From assembly GCF_024734385.1 (NCBI RefSeq), contig NZ_JANHAP010000012.1:1-64000 (forward strand): a stretch of 64,000 nucleotides of DNA, given 5' to 3'. Made by a program: the position numbers and the translations under genes. A model generated the notes under the pieces. It saw only the letters and a list, made by a program, of their open reading frames with translations, was not told the DNA's origin and did not search any database. Source of the stretch: Dasania sp. GY-MA-18 (GTDB lineage Bacteria > Pseudomonadota > Gammaproteobacteria > Pseudomonadales > Dasaniaceae). Shown piece after piece: positions 15,598-24,092 of this stretch (positions are counted from its first letter, which is position 1; each line of letters begins with the position of its first letter).

Positions 15598-16644
15598 ATG
15601 TCGCAAGCGAGTGCAACGGCGCAGCAAGTAGTACGCGATCATTTAGAGGGCATAACTTGCCGCCCGCCTTTAACCGAGGTGCAGCAGGCCTCTTATAAGG
15701 AGCAAATCAAAGCTCTGTTAAAGCGTGAGAATGCGGTATTAGTGGCCCATTACTACACCGACCCGCTAATTCAGCAGCTAGCTGAAGAAACCGGCGGCTG
15801 TGTTTCGGATTCACTGGAAATGGCCAGGTTTGGTCGCGACCATCCCGCTTCTACCCTGATTGTGGCAGGGGTGAAGTTTATGGGTGAGACCGCCAAGATA
15901 CTCTCTCCCGAAAAGCGGGTATTAATGCCTACCTTAGAGGCTACCTGCTCACTGGATATAGGCTGCCCCATAGAAGAGTTTGATGCCTTTTGTAATCAGC
16001 ACTCAGATCGCACCGTAGTGGTCTATGCCAACACCTCAGCGGCGGTTAAAGCCCGAGCTGACTGGGTGGTGACATCCAGCATAGCCCTACAGGTGGTAGA
16101 GCACTTGCACGCCAAGGGTGAAAAGATTTTATGGGCTCCCGATAAGCACTTGGGCAGCTATGTGCAACGTGAAACCGGTGCCGATGTATTGCTGTGGGAC
16201 GGCTCTTGTATAGTGCATGAGGAGTTTAAAGCCAAGGCCTTAGAGGATATTAAAAAGGTTTATCCCGAGGCGGGCATATTGGTACACCCCGAGTCGCCAC
16301 AGTCTATTGTTGAGATGGCCGATTATGTGGGCTCTACCTCGCAAATCATTAATGCAGCCAAAACTCTGCCCAACAAGCAGTTTATCGTCGCCACAGACCA
16401 AGGTATCTTTTATAAGATGCAACAGGCGGTGCCCGATAAAGAGCTGATTATCGCCCCTACTGCCGGCAACGGCGCCACCTGTCGCAGCTGCGGCAACTGC
16501 CCGTGGATGGCCATGAATGCGGTAGACAATATGACCGAAGTGCTGGAGTCCGGCAGCAACGAGGTGTTTGTAGATCCCGGCTTAGCTGAGCGGGCGATGA
16601 AGCCGTTAACGCGCATGCTAGAGTTTTCAGCGGCTAAAAAATAA
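15598..16644 (+). CDS. nadA: Quinolinate synthase NadA
   Basis: A 348-residue enzyme that condenses iminoaspartate with dihydroxyacetone phosphate to quinolinate in NAD synthesis. The [4Fe-4S] ligands are in place: C117 (EATCSLDIG), C205 (WDGSCIVH) and C302 in the [10 protein letters not shown] motif. Length equals the E. coli enzyme. The substrate-binding [17 protein letters not shown] is near the N terminus. RBS GAGG precedes the start. It is monocistronic, with a terminator directly downstream; the partner nadB is not in the window. Confidence 0.97.
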   Translation: MSQASATAQQVVRDHLEGITCRPPLTEVQQASYKEQIKALLKRENAVLVAHYYTDPLIQQLAEETGGCVSDSLEMARFGRDHPASTLIVAGVKFMGETAKILSPEKRVLMPTLEATCSLDIGCPIEEFDAFCNQHSDRTVVVYANTSAAVKARADWVVTSSIALQVVEHLHAKGEKILWAPDKHLGSYVQRETGADVLLWDGSCIVHEEFKAKALEDIKKVYPEAGILVHPESPQSIVEMADYVGSTSQIINAAKTLPNKQFIVATDQGIFYKMQQAVPDKELIIAPTAGNGATCRSCGNCPWMAMNAVDNMTEVLESGSNEVFVDPGLAERAMKPLTRMLEFSAAKK

Positions 16645-16661
16645 TCAGTCAAAGCGCCAAT

Positions 16662-16700
16662 AAAAAGGCCGCCGTACCTTGCAGTACCGCGGCCTTTTTT
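16662..16700. terminator. Terminator between nadA and the M48 protease gene
   Basis: Inverted repeat aaaaaggccgc...gcggcctttttt with an inner gtac/gtac stem and one mismatch. A and T runs on both sides let it serve both convergent genes. Confidence 0.85.
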
Positions 16701-16720
16701 ATGCTCTTGGGAGCGGGGAA

Positions 16721-18211
16721 CTAGAGATTTTTAAGCGCCAGCTTTAAATCATTAATTTGACTGATGCGCTCATTGATCCGCAGGGTGGTGAGGTGGTCGT
16801 TTTTGATAAGCGGCAGGGCATAGGAAAGCTGGGTAGTGGCCTTATCCAAGATGCCGTTGAGCACAAAGTACTCCGCCCTGGCCTGATGCACCCCAACTAT
16901 ATTACCCGCCAGGCCATAGGCCTCTGCTAGCTGGTACCACACTTCTGGGTTTTTCTTGTGCTTTTTAACATGCTGCTCCAGTAATTCGGCGGCCTTTGGG
17001 GCTTGCCCTGTTTTTAATAAAAACTGGGCCAAGGTCATGGTTAGCGGGTGATTAGCCAAGGATAGCTCCAGGGCATCTTCTAAGCGCTGTATACCTCGCT
17101 CACTGTTGCCGCTGGCTACATCTAGCTCACTGGCGGCAATAATATAGGGGATTTGGTTGGGGCTGGCAGCCAGCAGCGGCGCCAGTAGCTGTTGCGCCTC
17201 GACAATTTGGCCGTCGCGGGTTAGGGCCAGTATCAGGCCGTATTGATCGGCTTCGGGGTTACGGCTGCGGCTGTTGAGCTTGGCGCGAAAGTTTTTTACC
17301 GCCTCGCGGCTATTATCAATCAGGCTAAGCTCGGCTCTGGCGCGCATCAGCTGGTAATACATATTGTCGGTATAGAGCTTACGCGGGTATTGGTTGGCTC
17401 GGCTGCGGGTATCGGCTATGCGCTTTTCGGTCACGGGGTGAGTGAGCAAAAATTCCGGTGGCCGGGTGCCAGCAAAGCGCGAGGCCTTAAGCATATTGCT
17501 AAACATGGCTGAGGCAGCATAGGGGTCTATACCGGCCTCTACCATGGTTTGCATGCCTATGCGGTCGGCTTCTTGCTCGTTGCCGCGGCTGTAGCGCAGC
17601 TGATTTTGCAAGCTGGCGGCCTGGGTGGCGGTGATAGCGGCCATACCGGCGTTGCCGCCTTCGGTGGCGGCTAATAAAATCCCCGCCAGCATACCCGCCA
17701 TATTGGGTATGGCGTTGCGGCGCTGTTGCTCTACGCCGCGGGCAAAGTGGCGCTGGCTTAAGTGGGCTAATTCATGGGCCAAAACGGTAGAGAACTGCGC
17801 CTCGGTCTCGGCATAGGTAAATAGGCCCGTGTGTATGCCCACTACGCCACCGGGTACGGCAAAGGCGTTAATGGTGGGGTTATCGACGATGACCATGTCC
17901 AGGCGGCGATCTTTTAGCTGGCTATAGGTGGCCAGGTGGTACACCGTGTGCTCTAGATAGTCTTGCAGCATGGGGTCGTTAATGGTTTTTACTTGGCTGC
18001 GAAAGGACATTAGCCAAGCCCGGCCCAGCTTATACTCTTGCTGTAATGAAAACAGGCTGGATGAGCTGTCGCCCAGTTCGGGCAGTACGGCTTTATTGTC
18101 GTAACTTTGCGCGCTGGCACTCAAGTTGTAAGCAAGCGCGCTTAAGATTAAAGCGGCTGCGGCGCCAAGGTGGCTAAGGGGCTTGCGGCGATTTAGCGTT
18201 TTATAGGGCAC
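16721..18211 (-). CDS. bepA: Periplasmic M48 metalloprotease with TPR repeats, BepA-like
   Basis: A 496-residue exported protease. A signal peptide spans about 1-35 (cleavage after SASA). The zinc motif HELAH is at 146-150, with the third ligand expected in GNEQEADRIGM further on. The C-terminal half (about 300-490) consists of tetratricopeptide-like helices ending in a leucine-rich helix. Domain order and length match BepA (YfgC), which assists LptD and BAM assembly and degrades stalled outer-membrane proteins in E. coli. It is divergent from the TusA-like gene. The orthology call rests on architecture and the motif. Confidence 0.88.
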   Translation of the reverse strand: MPYKTLNRRKPLSHLGAAAALILSALAYNLSASAQSYDNKAVLPELGDSSSSLFSLQQEYKLGRAWLMSFRSQVKTINDPMLQDYLEHTVYHLATYSQLKDRRLDMVIVDNPTINAFAVPGGVVGIHTGLFTYAETEAQFSTVLAHELAHLSQRHFARGVEQQRRNAIPNMAGMLAGILLAATEGGNAGMAAITATQAASLQNQLRYSRGNEQEADRIGMQTMVEAGIDPYAASAMFSNMLKASRFAGTRPPEFLLTHPVTEKRIADTRSRANQYPRKLYTDNMYYQLMRARAELSLIDNSREAVKNFRAKLNSRSRNPEADQYGLILALTRDGQIVEAQQLLAPLLAASPNQIPYIIAASELDVASGNSERGIQRLEDALELSLANHPLTMTLAQFLLKTGQAPKAAELLEQHVKKHKKNPEVWYQLAEAYGLAGNIVGVHQARAEYFVLNGILDKATTQLSYALPLIKNDHLTTLRINERISQINDLKLALKNL

Positions 18212-18413
18212 AGGCGTCTCTTTGTTGCGCTTTTGTTAAATTCATAGCTTGATAGTAACCAGCATTGCTAGTAATTGACAATCTTCAGCGCTGAAAGTTG
18301 CTGTTACTGTGCCTGCGCCCATAGCCCAGTGAATAGGCAAACAGTTATACTCGCCACTGGCTTGAAGCTTGTTGCTTTGAGGTTTATAAAGTTGAAACTT
18401 ACAAAAGCGAATT

Positions 18414-18644
18414 ATGTCAGAGCACATTCACGAATTAGACCTGCGTGGCCTGCAGTGCCCTTTGCCCTTATTAAAAACTAAGCTGCATTTAAATGGCATG
18501 GCCGTGGGCGAGCGGGTGCGGGTGCTGGCCACCGATGCGGGCTCTTTGAGAGATTTTAAAAGTTATACCGACTTAAGCGCCCATAGGCTAATTAGTAGCC
18601 AGCAACAGCAGGGCGTGTATATTTATGTGATAGAGCGGGGCTAG
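18414..18644 (+). CDS. TusA/SirA-family sulfur carrier protein
   Basis: A 76-residue protein with the family signature LDLRGLQCPLPLLKTK; C15 in C-P-L-P is the sulfur-accepting cysteine. The protein relays persulfide sulfur in tRNA thiolation or related pathways. Next to a BepA-like protease and a PerM permease, the same neighbourhood as in many gammaproteobacteria. Whether it is TusA itself or another member of the family is not settled; the alternation of D-x-x-S (TDAGSLRDF) is typical. Confidence 0.88.
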   Translation: MSEHIHELDLRGLQCPLPLLKTKLHLNGMAVGERVRVLATDAGSLRDFKSYTDLSAHRLISSQQQQGVYIYVIERG

Positions 18645-18710
18645 GCCCTATTTATTCACCATATGTTTTAAACAGCAACGAACCTATTCAACACCCTAAG
18701 AGATAATGGC

Positions 18711-19772
18711 ATGGTAGCGGTACTTAAAAAATGGCTGGATCATCTGTTTGCCAATGAAGAGGCTTTAATTTTATTAATGCTGATTTTCGGCAGCTTGCTG
18801 CTGGTGATTAGCATGGGCGATGTGTTGGCGCCGGTCATCGCCAGTATTATTTTTGCGTTTTTAATGCAGGGCACAATCGCTCAGCTAACTCGGCGCAATG
18901 TGCCCAGCTGGTGTGCCATCACTCTGGCCTATACCTTGTTTGTGGGTATGTTTATGGCGGTGATGTTTTTATTGCTGCCTTTGGCTTGGCGTCAGTTGGC
19001 GACTTTGTTTCAAGAGCTGCCGGCGATGATAGCCAAAGGCCAGCAGTTGTTACTGGTATTGCCCGAGCGCTACCCCGAGTTTGTTACTCATGGCCAAATT
19101 AGGGATTGGGTTAGCCTAACCAAATCGGAGCTGGGTAATATAGGGCAGTGGTTGCTGTCGTTTTCGTTTTCTAATTTAGCCAATGTTATGGGCTTGCTGA
19201 TTTACATCGTGTTAGTGCCCATTATGGTGTTCTTCTTTTTACGCGATAAAGATGCCTTGCTGGCATGGCTGTCATCTTTCCTGCCTGCTCATCGCCCTAT
19301 GCTCAATAAAGTCTGGGTGGAAATGAATGATCAGGTTGCCAACTATGTGCGCGGTAAAGCGATAGAGATTTTTATAGTGGGCGGTGTGTCCTATATTGCC
19401 TTTGCCCTTATCGGTCTAAATTATGCCGCGCTTATGGCTCTGTTGGTGGGCGTGTCGGTGCTAATCCCCTATATAGGTGCCGCAGTGGTGACCATACCCG
19501 TGGCTATGGTGGGGTATTTTCAGTGGGGCGGCGGCTCAGAGTTTATGACCTTGATTATTATTTATGCTGTTATCCAGGCGCTGGATGGTAATGTGCTGGT
19601 GCCCTTATTATTTTCTGAGGCGGTCAATCTGCACCCCATAGCAATTATTATGGCGGTATTAATTTTCGGTGGCCTATGGGGCTTATGGGGAGTGTTTTTT
19701 GCCATTCCTTTGGCCACCTTAATCAAAGCAGTATTAAATGCTTGGCCCAGTAAACAGTCAGCAGCGGTATAA
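18711..19772 (+). CDS. AI-2E/PerM-family permease
   Basis: A 353-residue inner-membrane protein with about seven or eight hydrophobic helices: a cluster at 20-85, one near 155-175, then four from 210 to 340. The C-terminal signature includes GLNYAALMALLVGVSVLIPYIGA and IQALDGNVLVPLLFSEAVNLHP, diagnostic of the family. Substrates are unclear in general; PerM is best known for its genetic neighbourhood with bepA and tusA. Ten bases separate it from the M16 peptidase gene. Confidence 0.88.
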   Translation: MVAVLKKWLDHLFANEEALILLMLIFGSLLLVISMGDVLAPVIASIIFAFLMQGTIAQLTRRNVPSWCAITLAYTLFVGMFMAVMFLLLPLAWRQLATLFQELPAMIAKGQQLLLVLPERYPEFVTHGQIRDWVSLTKSELGNIGQWLLSFSFSNLANVMGLLIYIVLVPIMVFFFLRDKDALLAWLSSFLPAHRPMLNKVWVEMNDQVANYVRGKAIEIFIVGGVSYIAFALIGLNYAALMALLVGVSVLIPYIGAAVVTIPVAMVGYFQWGGGSEFMTLIIIYAVIQALDGNVLVPLLFSEAVNLHPIAIIMAVLIFGGLWGLWGVFFAIPLATLIKAVLNAWPSKQSAAV

Positions 19773-19782
19773 GGATTAAAGC

Positions 19783-22653
19783 GTGAATAAAGTTGTAAAA
19801 GGCCCATTGCTGGGTCTGTTGGGTGTTTTTTTAGTAGCCTGTTCATTTTTTCCTTATACGCAGCAGCCAATAGTCAGCGACAACGACAGCCGCAGCTATC
19901 AAGCCTTAGTATTGAATAATCAGTTAAAGGTATTGTTAATCTCTGATCCACGCGCCGATAAAGCGGCAGCCTCGTTAGATTTACATATAGGTAGTCGTCA
20001 AGATCCGCAGCAGTCCGAAGGGTTGGCGCATTTTTTAGAGCATATGTTGTTTTTGGGTACCGAAAAATACCCAGAGCCCGGTGAGTATCAAGCCTTTATT
20101 AGTCAGCACGGTGGCAATCACAATGCCTATACAGCCTTTGAACACACCAATTATTTTTTTGATATAGAGCCACAATATTTAGAACCTGCGCTGGATAGAT
20201 TTGCCCAGTTTTTTGTGGCCCCTTTATTTAGCCAGCAATATGTAGAGCGCGAAAAAAATGCGGTGCACTCTGAGTATATGGCTAAGTTGAAAAGCGATGG
20301 CCGCAAATCGCTGGATGTATTTAAAGAGCAAATTAACCCGCAGCACCCTTTTGCTAAATTTAGTGTGGGTAATTTAACGACTTTATCTTCCAGTACCGAG
20401 GGGGAGTTGCGCGCGCAGTTGATAGCATTTTATCAGCAATATTATTCTGCCAACCTCATGAGCCTAGTGGTAATAGGGCGCGAACCGCTAAGCGAATTGC
20501 AAACCATGGTGCAATCGCGCTTTGCGGCCATAGCTAATCGCAAGGTACAGCTTGCAGAGGTTAAGCAGCCCTTGTTTACTCCCGGGGCTTTACCCAAGCA
20601 AATTCTGATACAGCCCGAGCGCGAGCAGCGTACGCTAACACTAAATTTCCCAGTTGATGATGTTTATCAGCATTACCAAAAAAAGCCGCTGGTCTACCTA
20701 GGCAATATTATTGGTCATGAGGGCAAGGGCAGCTTGTTATCCTTTTTAAAACAGCAGGGCTGGGCCGAGGCACTGAGTGCCGGTGCTGGTTTAAGCTATA
20801 AAGGCGGCGCTAATTTTAATATCACCATTAAGCTTACCGAGCTGGGCTATCAGCAATACCCGCAGGTGACTAAGGCGGTGTTCCAATTATTAGTAGCTAT
20901 GCAGCAGGCTGGGCCGCAGGCTTGGCTGTATGAAGAGCAGGCGAAAATAGCTGCCAATCATTTTCGCTATCAGGAGTCCGTCGCACCTATACACTATAGC
21001 CGGCAGCTGGCTAGCTATATGCATTATTACCCCATGCAAGATGTGCTGCGTGGCCCCTATATGATGGAGCAATTTGATGCTGATTTAATTCGCCATTATT
21101 TGGCGGCGCTAAACCCGCATAATCTGTTGCTCACACTAACCGCGCCGGAAGTGGCGGTTGATCGCCATAGCCACTATTACCAAACACCTTATAGTACTCA
21201 GCCTATTGACCCATCGCAGTTGCAAGCTTGGTCGCAGGCTGAGCCCAATCCCGCATTGCAGCTACCCAGCCCTAACCATTTTATTGCCAGCGATTTTCAA
21301 TTGTTGCCCGCAGCTGACCCTAGCCCGGTGCCGCAATGGCTGGTGCAGCAGCCACACTGGCGCTGGTGGTTTAAAAACGATGACAGTTTTAATATTCCCA
21401 AAGGCTTTATCTCGATTAGTTTACGTTCGCCCATGGCTGGGCAGAGTGCTCAGCAAGCGGTATTGCTAAAACTTTATGCGCGCATGTTACAAGAGCAGGT
21501 CAACGAGTATGCCTATCCGGCAGCCTTGGCGGGTTTAAATTATTCGCTAAAAAATCATATGCGTGGCTTGAGCTTAAAAGTGTCGGGCTTTAATGAAAAG
21601 CAGCCGCTGTTATTTAAAACGATTTTAACTGCCGTGGTGCAACCGGAGTTTGATGAGCAGCGCTTTGCTACCATCAAGGCAGATATGCAACGCAGTTTGG
21701 AAAATGCCGTTAAGCAGCAGCCCTATAACATGCTAATGAATGACTTAACCCAATTAATGTATCGCTCATTGTTTACCGAGCAAGACAAACTCAAGGCGTT
21801 AACGCCGTTGACCTTAGTTGATTTACAAAACTATGTGGCGGGTTTTTTACAGCAGTTAGATGTAGATGCCTTAGTCTATGGTAATTACAGCCGACAGCAG
21901 GCCCAGGCTATCGCTGCTACTGCACAGCAACTATTGCCAGCGCCAGCGGCCGCTGACTTTGTGTTGCCCAGCATAGAGATACGCAAGTTAGCAGCCCAGC
22001 CCAGCGCTATCTCGGTGGCCAATGAATATAGCGATGCGGCCTTGCTTTACTATGTGCAAGCAAGTGATGACTCACCTGCCAGCCGGGCGACCTTAGAAGT
22101 CGCTGCACAGTTATATCAAGCCGATTTTTACACATCGCTGCGCACCGAAAAGCAGCTGGGCTATATTGTGACTTCGGGCTCATACCCCATGCACAAAGTG
22201 CCTGGCTTGTTTTTTGTGGTGCAGTCACCCGTGGCCGGGGTGCAAAGCTTGCAGCGAGAGTTTCAGCAGTTTCTTGCCGACAAGCAGCAGGGCTTGGCGC
22301 AGTTAAGCGAGCAGGAGTTTCAAAAAGCTAAGCAAGTACTGGTGGCGCGCTACGCCCAAAAAGACAGTAACCTAGGCGAAAGCCAAGAGCGTTTTTGGCA
22401 GGACATAGCGCTGGGTGAATACGGTTTCGACTCTAGGCAACAGCGCATAGCAGCGCTTAATGCACTGAGCTTTACCCAGTGGCAGCAACTGATACAGCAA
22501 CAGCTGTTTGCCGACAATAGTCGCAGCCTATGGTTGTACACGGCCGGTAAGCTTGAGCAAGGCGAGGGCGAGCAAGAGGCCGCTTTGATTAACCCACCGG
22601 GGCAATCGCTAGAGGCATTTTCAGCCCAACAGGGGTATTATTCCTTTCAATAA
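19783..22653 (+). CDS. Lipoprotein M16 zinc peptidase, pitrilysin/insulinase type
   Basis: A 956-residue peptidase with a GTG start. The N terminus is a lipoprotein signal with lipobox LVAC (C20), so the enzyme is membrane-anchored, probably in the outer membrane facing the periplasm. The inverted zinc motif HFLEH is at 83-87, in GLAHFLEHMLFLGT; the distal glutamate lies near EKNAVHSEY. The four M16 half-domains span the rest, and the C-terminal part carries the substrate-binding EKQLGYIV motif typical of pitrilysin. The lipoprotein form differs from the secreted Ptr of E. coli. Likely degrades small peptides. Confidence 0.93.
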   Translation: MNKVVKGPLLGLLGVFLVACSFFPYTQQPIVSDNDSRSYQALVLNNQLKVLLISDPRADKAAASLDLHIGSRQDPQQSEGLAHFLEHMLFLGTEKYPEPGEYQAFISQHGGNHNAYTAFEHTNYFFDIEPQYLEPALDRFAQFFVAPLFSQQYVEREKNAVHSEYMAKLKSDGRKSLDVFKEQINPQHPFAKFSVGNLTTLSSSTEGELRAQLIAFYQQYYSANLMSLVVIGREPLSELQTMVQSRFAAIANRKVQLAEVKQPLFTPGALPKQILIQPEREQRTLTLNFPVDDVYQHYQKKPLVYLGNIIGHEGKGSLLSFLKQQGWAEALSAGAGLSYKGGANFNITIKLTELGYQQYPQVTKAVFQLLVAMQQAGPQAWLYEEQAKIAANHFRYQESVAPIHYSRQLASYMHYYPMQDVLRGPYMMEQFDADLIRHYLAALNPHNLLLTLTAPEVAVDRHSHYYQTPYSTQPIDPSQLQAWSQAEPNPALQLPSPNHFIASDFQLLPAADPSPVPQWLVQQPHWRWWFKNDDSFNIPKGFISISLRSPMAGQSAQQAVLLKLYARMLQEQVNEYAYPAALAGLNYSLKNHMRGLSLKVSGFNEKQPLLFKTILTAVVQPEFDEQRFATIKADMQRSLENAVKQQPYNMLMNDLTQLMYRSLFTEQDKLKALTPLTLVDLQNYVAGFLQQLDVDALVYGNYSRQQAQAIAATAQQLLPAPAAADFVLPSIEIRKLAAQPSAISVANEYSDAALLYYVQASDDSPASRATLEVAAQLYQADFYTSLRTEKQLGYIVTSGSYPMHKVPGLFFVVQSPVAGVQSLQREFQQFLADKQQGLAQLSEQEFQKAKQVLVARYAQKDSNLGESQERFWQDIALGEYGFDSRQQRIAALNALSFTQWQQLIQQQLFADNSRSLWLYTAGKLEQGEGEQEAALINPPGQSLEAFSAQQGYYSFQ

Positions 22654-22694
22654 CAATACATGGATAACGCTCAATTGAGTGTAAGGGCTGGCTT

Positions 22695-23807
22695 ATGTCT
22701 CACGCGCTAGTGGTTGATGACTCCCGCACCTCTTCCGCCATGCTGGGGAAGATGCTTAAAAAGCACAATATAGAAACCGTTAACGTGGACTCAGCCGAGC
22801 AGGCCTTGGAGTATTTACAAAGCGCCAGGCCAGCAATGATCTTTATGGATCATATGATGCCCGGCATGGATGGCTTTGATGCGGTAAAGGCGATTAAGGC
22901 AGAGCCTGCGCTGGCCAATATCCCCATTATTATGCACACCTCAAAAAGCGGTGATATCTACGTAGGTCATGCTCACGCCTTGGGGGCTGCGGACATACTG
23001 AGCAAGCCCGCCACTGATAAAGCGCTAAGTGAGGTGCTGGCGCGTTTGGCGCAACATGAGGATATGCTAGAAATCCCCGAAGTCCTTACCCGCGATGAAA
23101 CCCCAGAGCCTGTGCGCCACCCCACCCTAGAGCAGCCCGCCATTACCCAGCCCATGCTGCAAGCTATCCAATATGAGGATGAAGGCTATGCAGGCCAGAG
23201 CCAATCTGGCTGGCTTAAAATCACCGCAGCCTTCATGTTTATAGGCTTAATCGTAATGACGGTGCTGGCCAGCACTGGGCGCTCTGAGCGCGAGGCCTTG
23301 TTGGATCAGCAGCGCGATCTGTATCAGCTCAGTGCCTGGGCGGCCAGCCAAGCGGCCTATTATGATTACGGCGAATTGCCTTTAGCGGGGCAGCGCTTAC
23401 GTTTAATCGAGGGCCTGGTTACGCGTTTGGTGGCTATGGGCTTTAAGGGGGAGTTGCATATAGAAGGGCATATAGGGGCTTTTTGTCTCAGCGAAACGCT
23501 AATTGATGGTGGCGAGCAAATCTTGCTGCTAGCCCCAACGGACCTGCCGTTGGCCGCCTGCAGTCAGCTGGGCATGCCAGCGGGGCAGGCGCGTCTGGCC
23601 TCGGTGGAGCAAAGCGAAGCCTTTACCCGCTTTGTTAATACCTCACCTTTACTCACCAGCACTGGCTTACGCCTAGTGATTACGGGCAAGGGCAGCCGTG
23701 AGCCCTTGTATGATTACCCCGCAGATAGTGAAAGCAGCAATGCCGGGGATTGGAATACCGTGGCATTACAAAACAACCGCTTGCTGTTTTCCTTAGTGCC
23801 AGACTAG
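22695..23807 (+). CDS. Response regulator with a transmembrane helix and extracytoplasmic domain
   Basis: A 370-residue protein. Residues 1-120 form a receiver domain with the acidic pair D8/D9, phospho-acceptor D52 (MDHMMPGMDG), T82 and K104. A linker follows, then one transmembrane helix (about 174-193) and a C-terminal domain of about 175 residues without recognised family, containing two cysteines (in AFCLSE and AACSQL). There is no DNA-binding or enzymatic output domain, so phosphorylation would act across or at the membrane. No histidine kinase is adjacent. The architecture is unusual; the fusion is in one uninterrupted frame. Confidence 0.85.
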   Translation: MSHALVVDDSRTSSAMLGKMLKKHNIETVNVDSAEQALEYLQSARPAMIFMDHMMPGMDGFDAVKAIKAEPALANIPIIMHTSKSGDIYVGHAHALGAADILSKPATDKALSEVLARLAQHEDMLEIPEVLTRDETPEPVRHPTLEQPAITQPMLQAIQYEDEGYAGQSQSGWLKITAAFMFIGLIVMTVLASTGRSEREALLDQQRDLYQLSAWAASQAAYYDYGELPLAGQRLRLIEGLVTRLVAMGFKGELHIEGHIGAFCLSETLIDGGEQILLLAPTDLPLAACSQLGMPAGQARLASVEQSEAFTRFVNTSPLLTSTGLRLVITGKGSREPLYDYPADSESSNAGDWNTVALQNNRLLFSLVPD

Positions 23808-24012
23808 CCTTTTGTGCTGCTGGGTAGCGTTGGTCTTAGGGCCTAACGTTAGGATTTATCGCTGCTCCTATAATTAGATGATTTTCAGCAAGTCAAAAAT
23901 GGAATATAATCCCTTGAATAAAATTTCCAAAATTACTTGATTTACTGTAGTATTTTTACAAGTCAAGTGAGACGCCCTATACCGTCTATAATGACTAAGC
24001 TCTTATACCGCG

Positions 24013-24041
24013 AAGTGCCCGTAGTAACCCTACGGGCACTT
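24013..24041 (+). promoter_or_regulatory. 12-bp hairpin in the aceE leader region
   Basis: Arms aagtgcccgtag and ctacgggcactt around the loop taacc, 52 bases before aceE. The following sequence is ttcataaggg, with no true T run, so it could be a weak terminator of the preceding unit or a leader structure. An upstream AT-rich segment around 23930-23965, with acttga...tcaagt flanks, may contain the promoter. Confidence 0.5.
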
Positions 24042-24092
24042 TCATAAGGGCGACCTCAATAAATCGTAAAACGAATATGCTCGAGGAATACT

